Source: a bacterium
Lineage (GTDB): Bacteria; Elusimicrobiota; Elusimicrobia; UBA1565; UBA9628
NCBI GenBank assembly: GCA_021796015.1
Contig: JAJYOT010000047.1
Coordinates: 1-14,666, forward strand
DNA: 14,666 bases
Reading direction: 5' to 3'
The notes under the pieces are model-generated. The model worked only from the letters and a program-made list of their open reading frames with translations, made no database searches and had not been told where the DNA came from. This document shows positions 14,387-14,666 of the stretch, one piece after another (position 1 is the stretch's first letter; each line of letters opens with the position of its first letter). The position numbers were made by a program, and so were the translations under genes.

Positions 14387-14666
14387 TCAGTAGCTTGACG
14401 CGGACGCAAGGCGCACAGGCAACTCATCAACGGAGTTGAGATGAAAGGCTTCAATATCAGGCCCATCTAGATGAATATTCAGTCCCGTTCTTTGCCGAAT
14501 AATTTTTTCAACATCAGCTTTTGCATTACCCCGTGGATCAAATCGCGCCCGCTGCAAATCATTTCGATTCAGCAAGCCCTTTCCACCTTTTGGAAGGTAA
14601 ATTGTCCCATTGTTAAAATCAACCGCAAATGCGATGACCCCGGGAACGATGAAGGTTTCAACGGAA
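14387..14666 (-). CDS. C-terminal part of an unidentified protein (runs off the window)
   Basis: On the minus strand the frame is open from the right edge of the window to a TGA at 14387-14389, giving at least 92 residues with no start inside the window. It contains the hydrophobic stretch FIVPGVIAFAVDFNNGTIYL, then a basic segment, a charged helix (DVEKIIRQRTGLNIHLDGPD), and a tail ending LASASSY. The PGxxAFAVDF-GTIYLP pattern reminds me of small bacterial lipoproteins of unknown function, but I cannot name a family. It converges on the Cys-rich peptide, with 31 bases between, and probably lies outside the metal island. Confidence 0.6.
   Translation of the reverse strand, partial: SVETFIVPGVIAFAVDFNNGTIYLPKGGKGLLNRNDLQRARFDPRGNAKADVEKIIRQRTGLNIHLDGPDIEAFHLNSVDELPVRLASASSY

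Noticed and set aside
1..14666. CRISPR arrays, tRNA or rRNA genes, insertion sequences and transposase genes.
   Set aside because: No regular repeat array, tRNA-like cloverleaf, rRNA stretch or transposase frame was seen on either strand.

Overview
The window looks like a metal- and metalloid-stress island in a Gram-negative (diderm) bacterium of middling GC content. The diderm call rests on a full lpxD (lipid A biosynthesis) at the left end. The phylum cannot be settled from the sequence. Elusimicrobiota or a similar uncultured lineage is only an impression.

Layout. Positions 1-1567 hold a possible gene tail, a small Ig-like-domain protein and lpxD, which overlap by 4 nt. Positions 1616-2418 hold three very small open frames (a Cys-rich metallothionein-like peptide and two single-helix membrane peptides) and a secreted protein of unknown function. 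Positions 2546-4555 are a bufferin-type RiPP cluster: bufA (Cys-rich exported precursor), bufB (DUF692/MNIO iron enzyme) and bufC (DUF2063 partner). On the minus strand, 5990-4656 encode an ECF sigma factor, a zinc-finger anti-sigma factor and a CxxC redoxin, with overlapping ends. Reading right again, 6036-10920 hold a PiT-family transporter, a large fusion of an RRE/PqqD-like domain, a radical SAM domain and an ArsM-like arsenite methyltransferase, and two glycosyltransferases of the types found in arsenosugar loci. Positions 10989-14132 hold a 43-residue Cys/Met/His membrane peptide, a DUF547 protein, a TVP38/TMEM64 (VTT) membrane protein and a mercuric-reductase-like flavoprotein. After that come a 25-codon remnant of a second bufC, a 22-residue Cys-rich peptide, and the C-terminal part of an unidentified minus-strand gene that runs off the window.

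The most informative observation is a shared promoter-like element, TGTAACATTT-N13-GACTYA (that is, GTAAC-N17-GACTYA). It occurs three times on the plus strand, each time directly before one of the three plus-strand operons: bufABC, transporter/arsenic, and DUF547/VTT/reductase. With an ECF sigma/anti-sigma pair in the middle, the simplest reading is one local regulon. A metal or thiol signal would release the sigma factor from its Zn-binding partner. The cell would then make a periplasmic copper-binding RiPP, a methylated or glycosylated arsenic product, small Cys peptides and a disulfide reductase. The regulon model is inference; the repeated motif and gene identities are seen directly.
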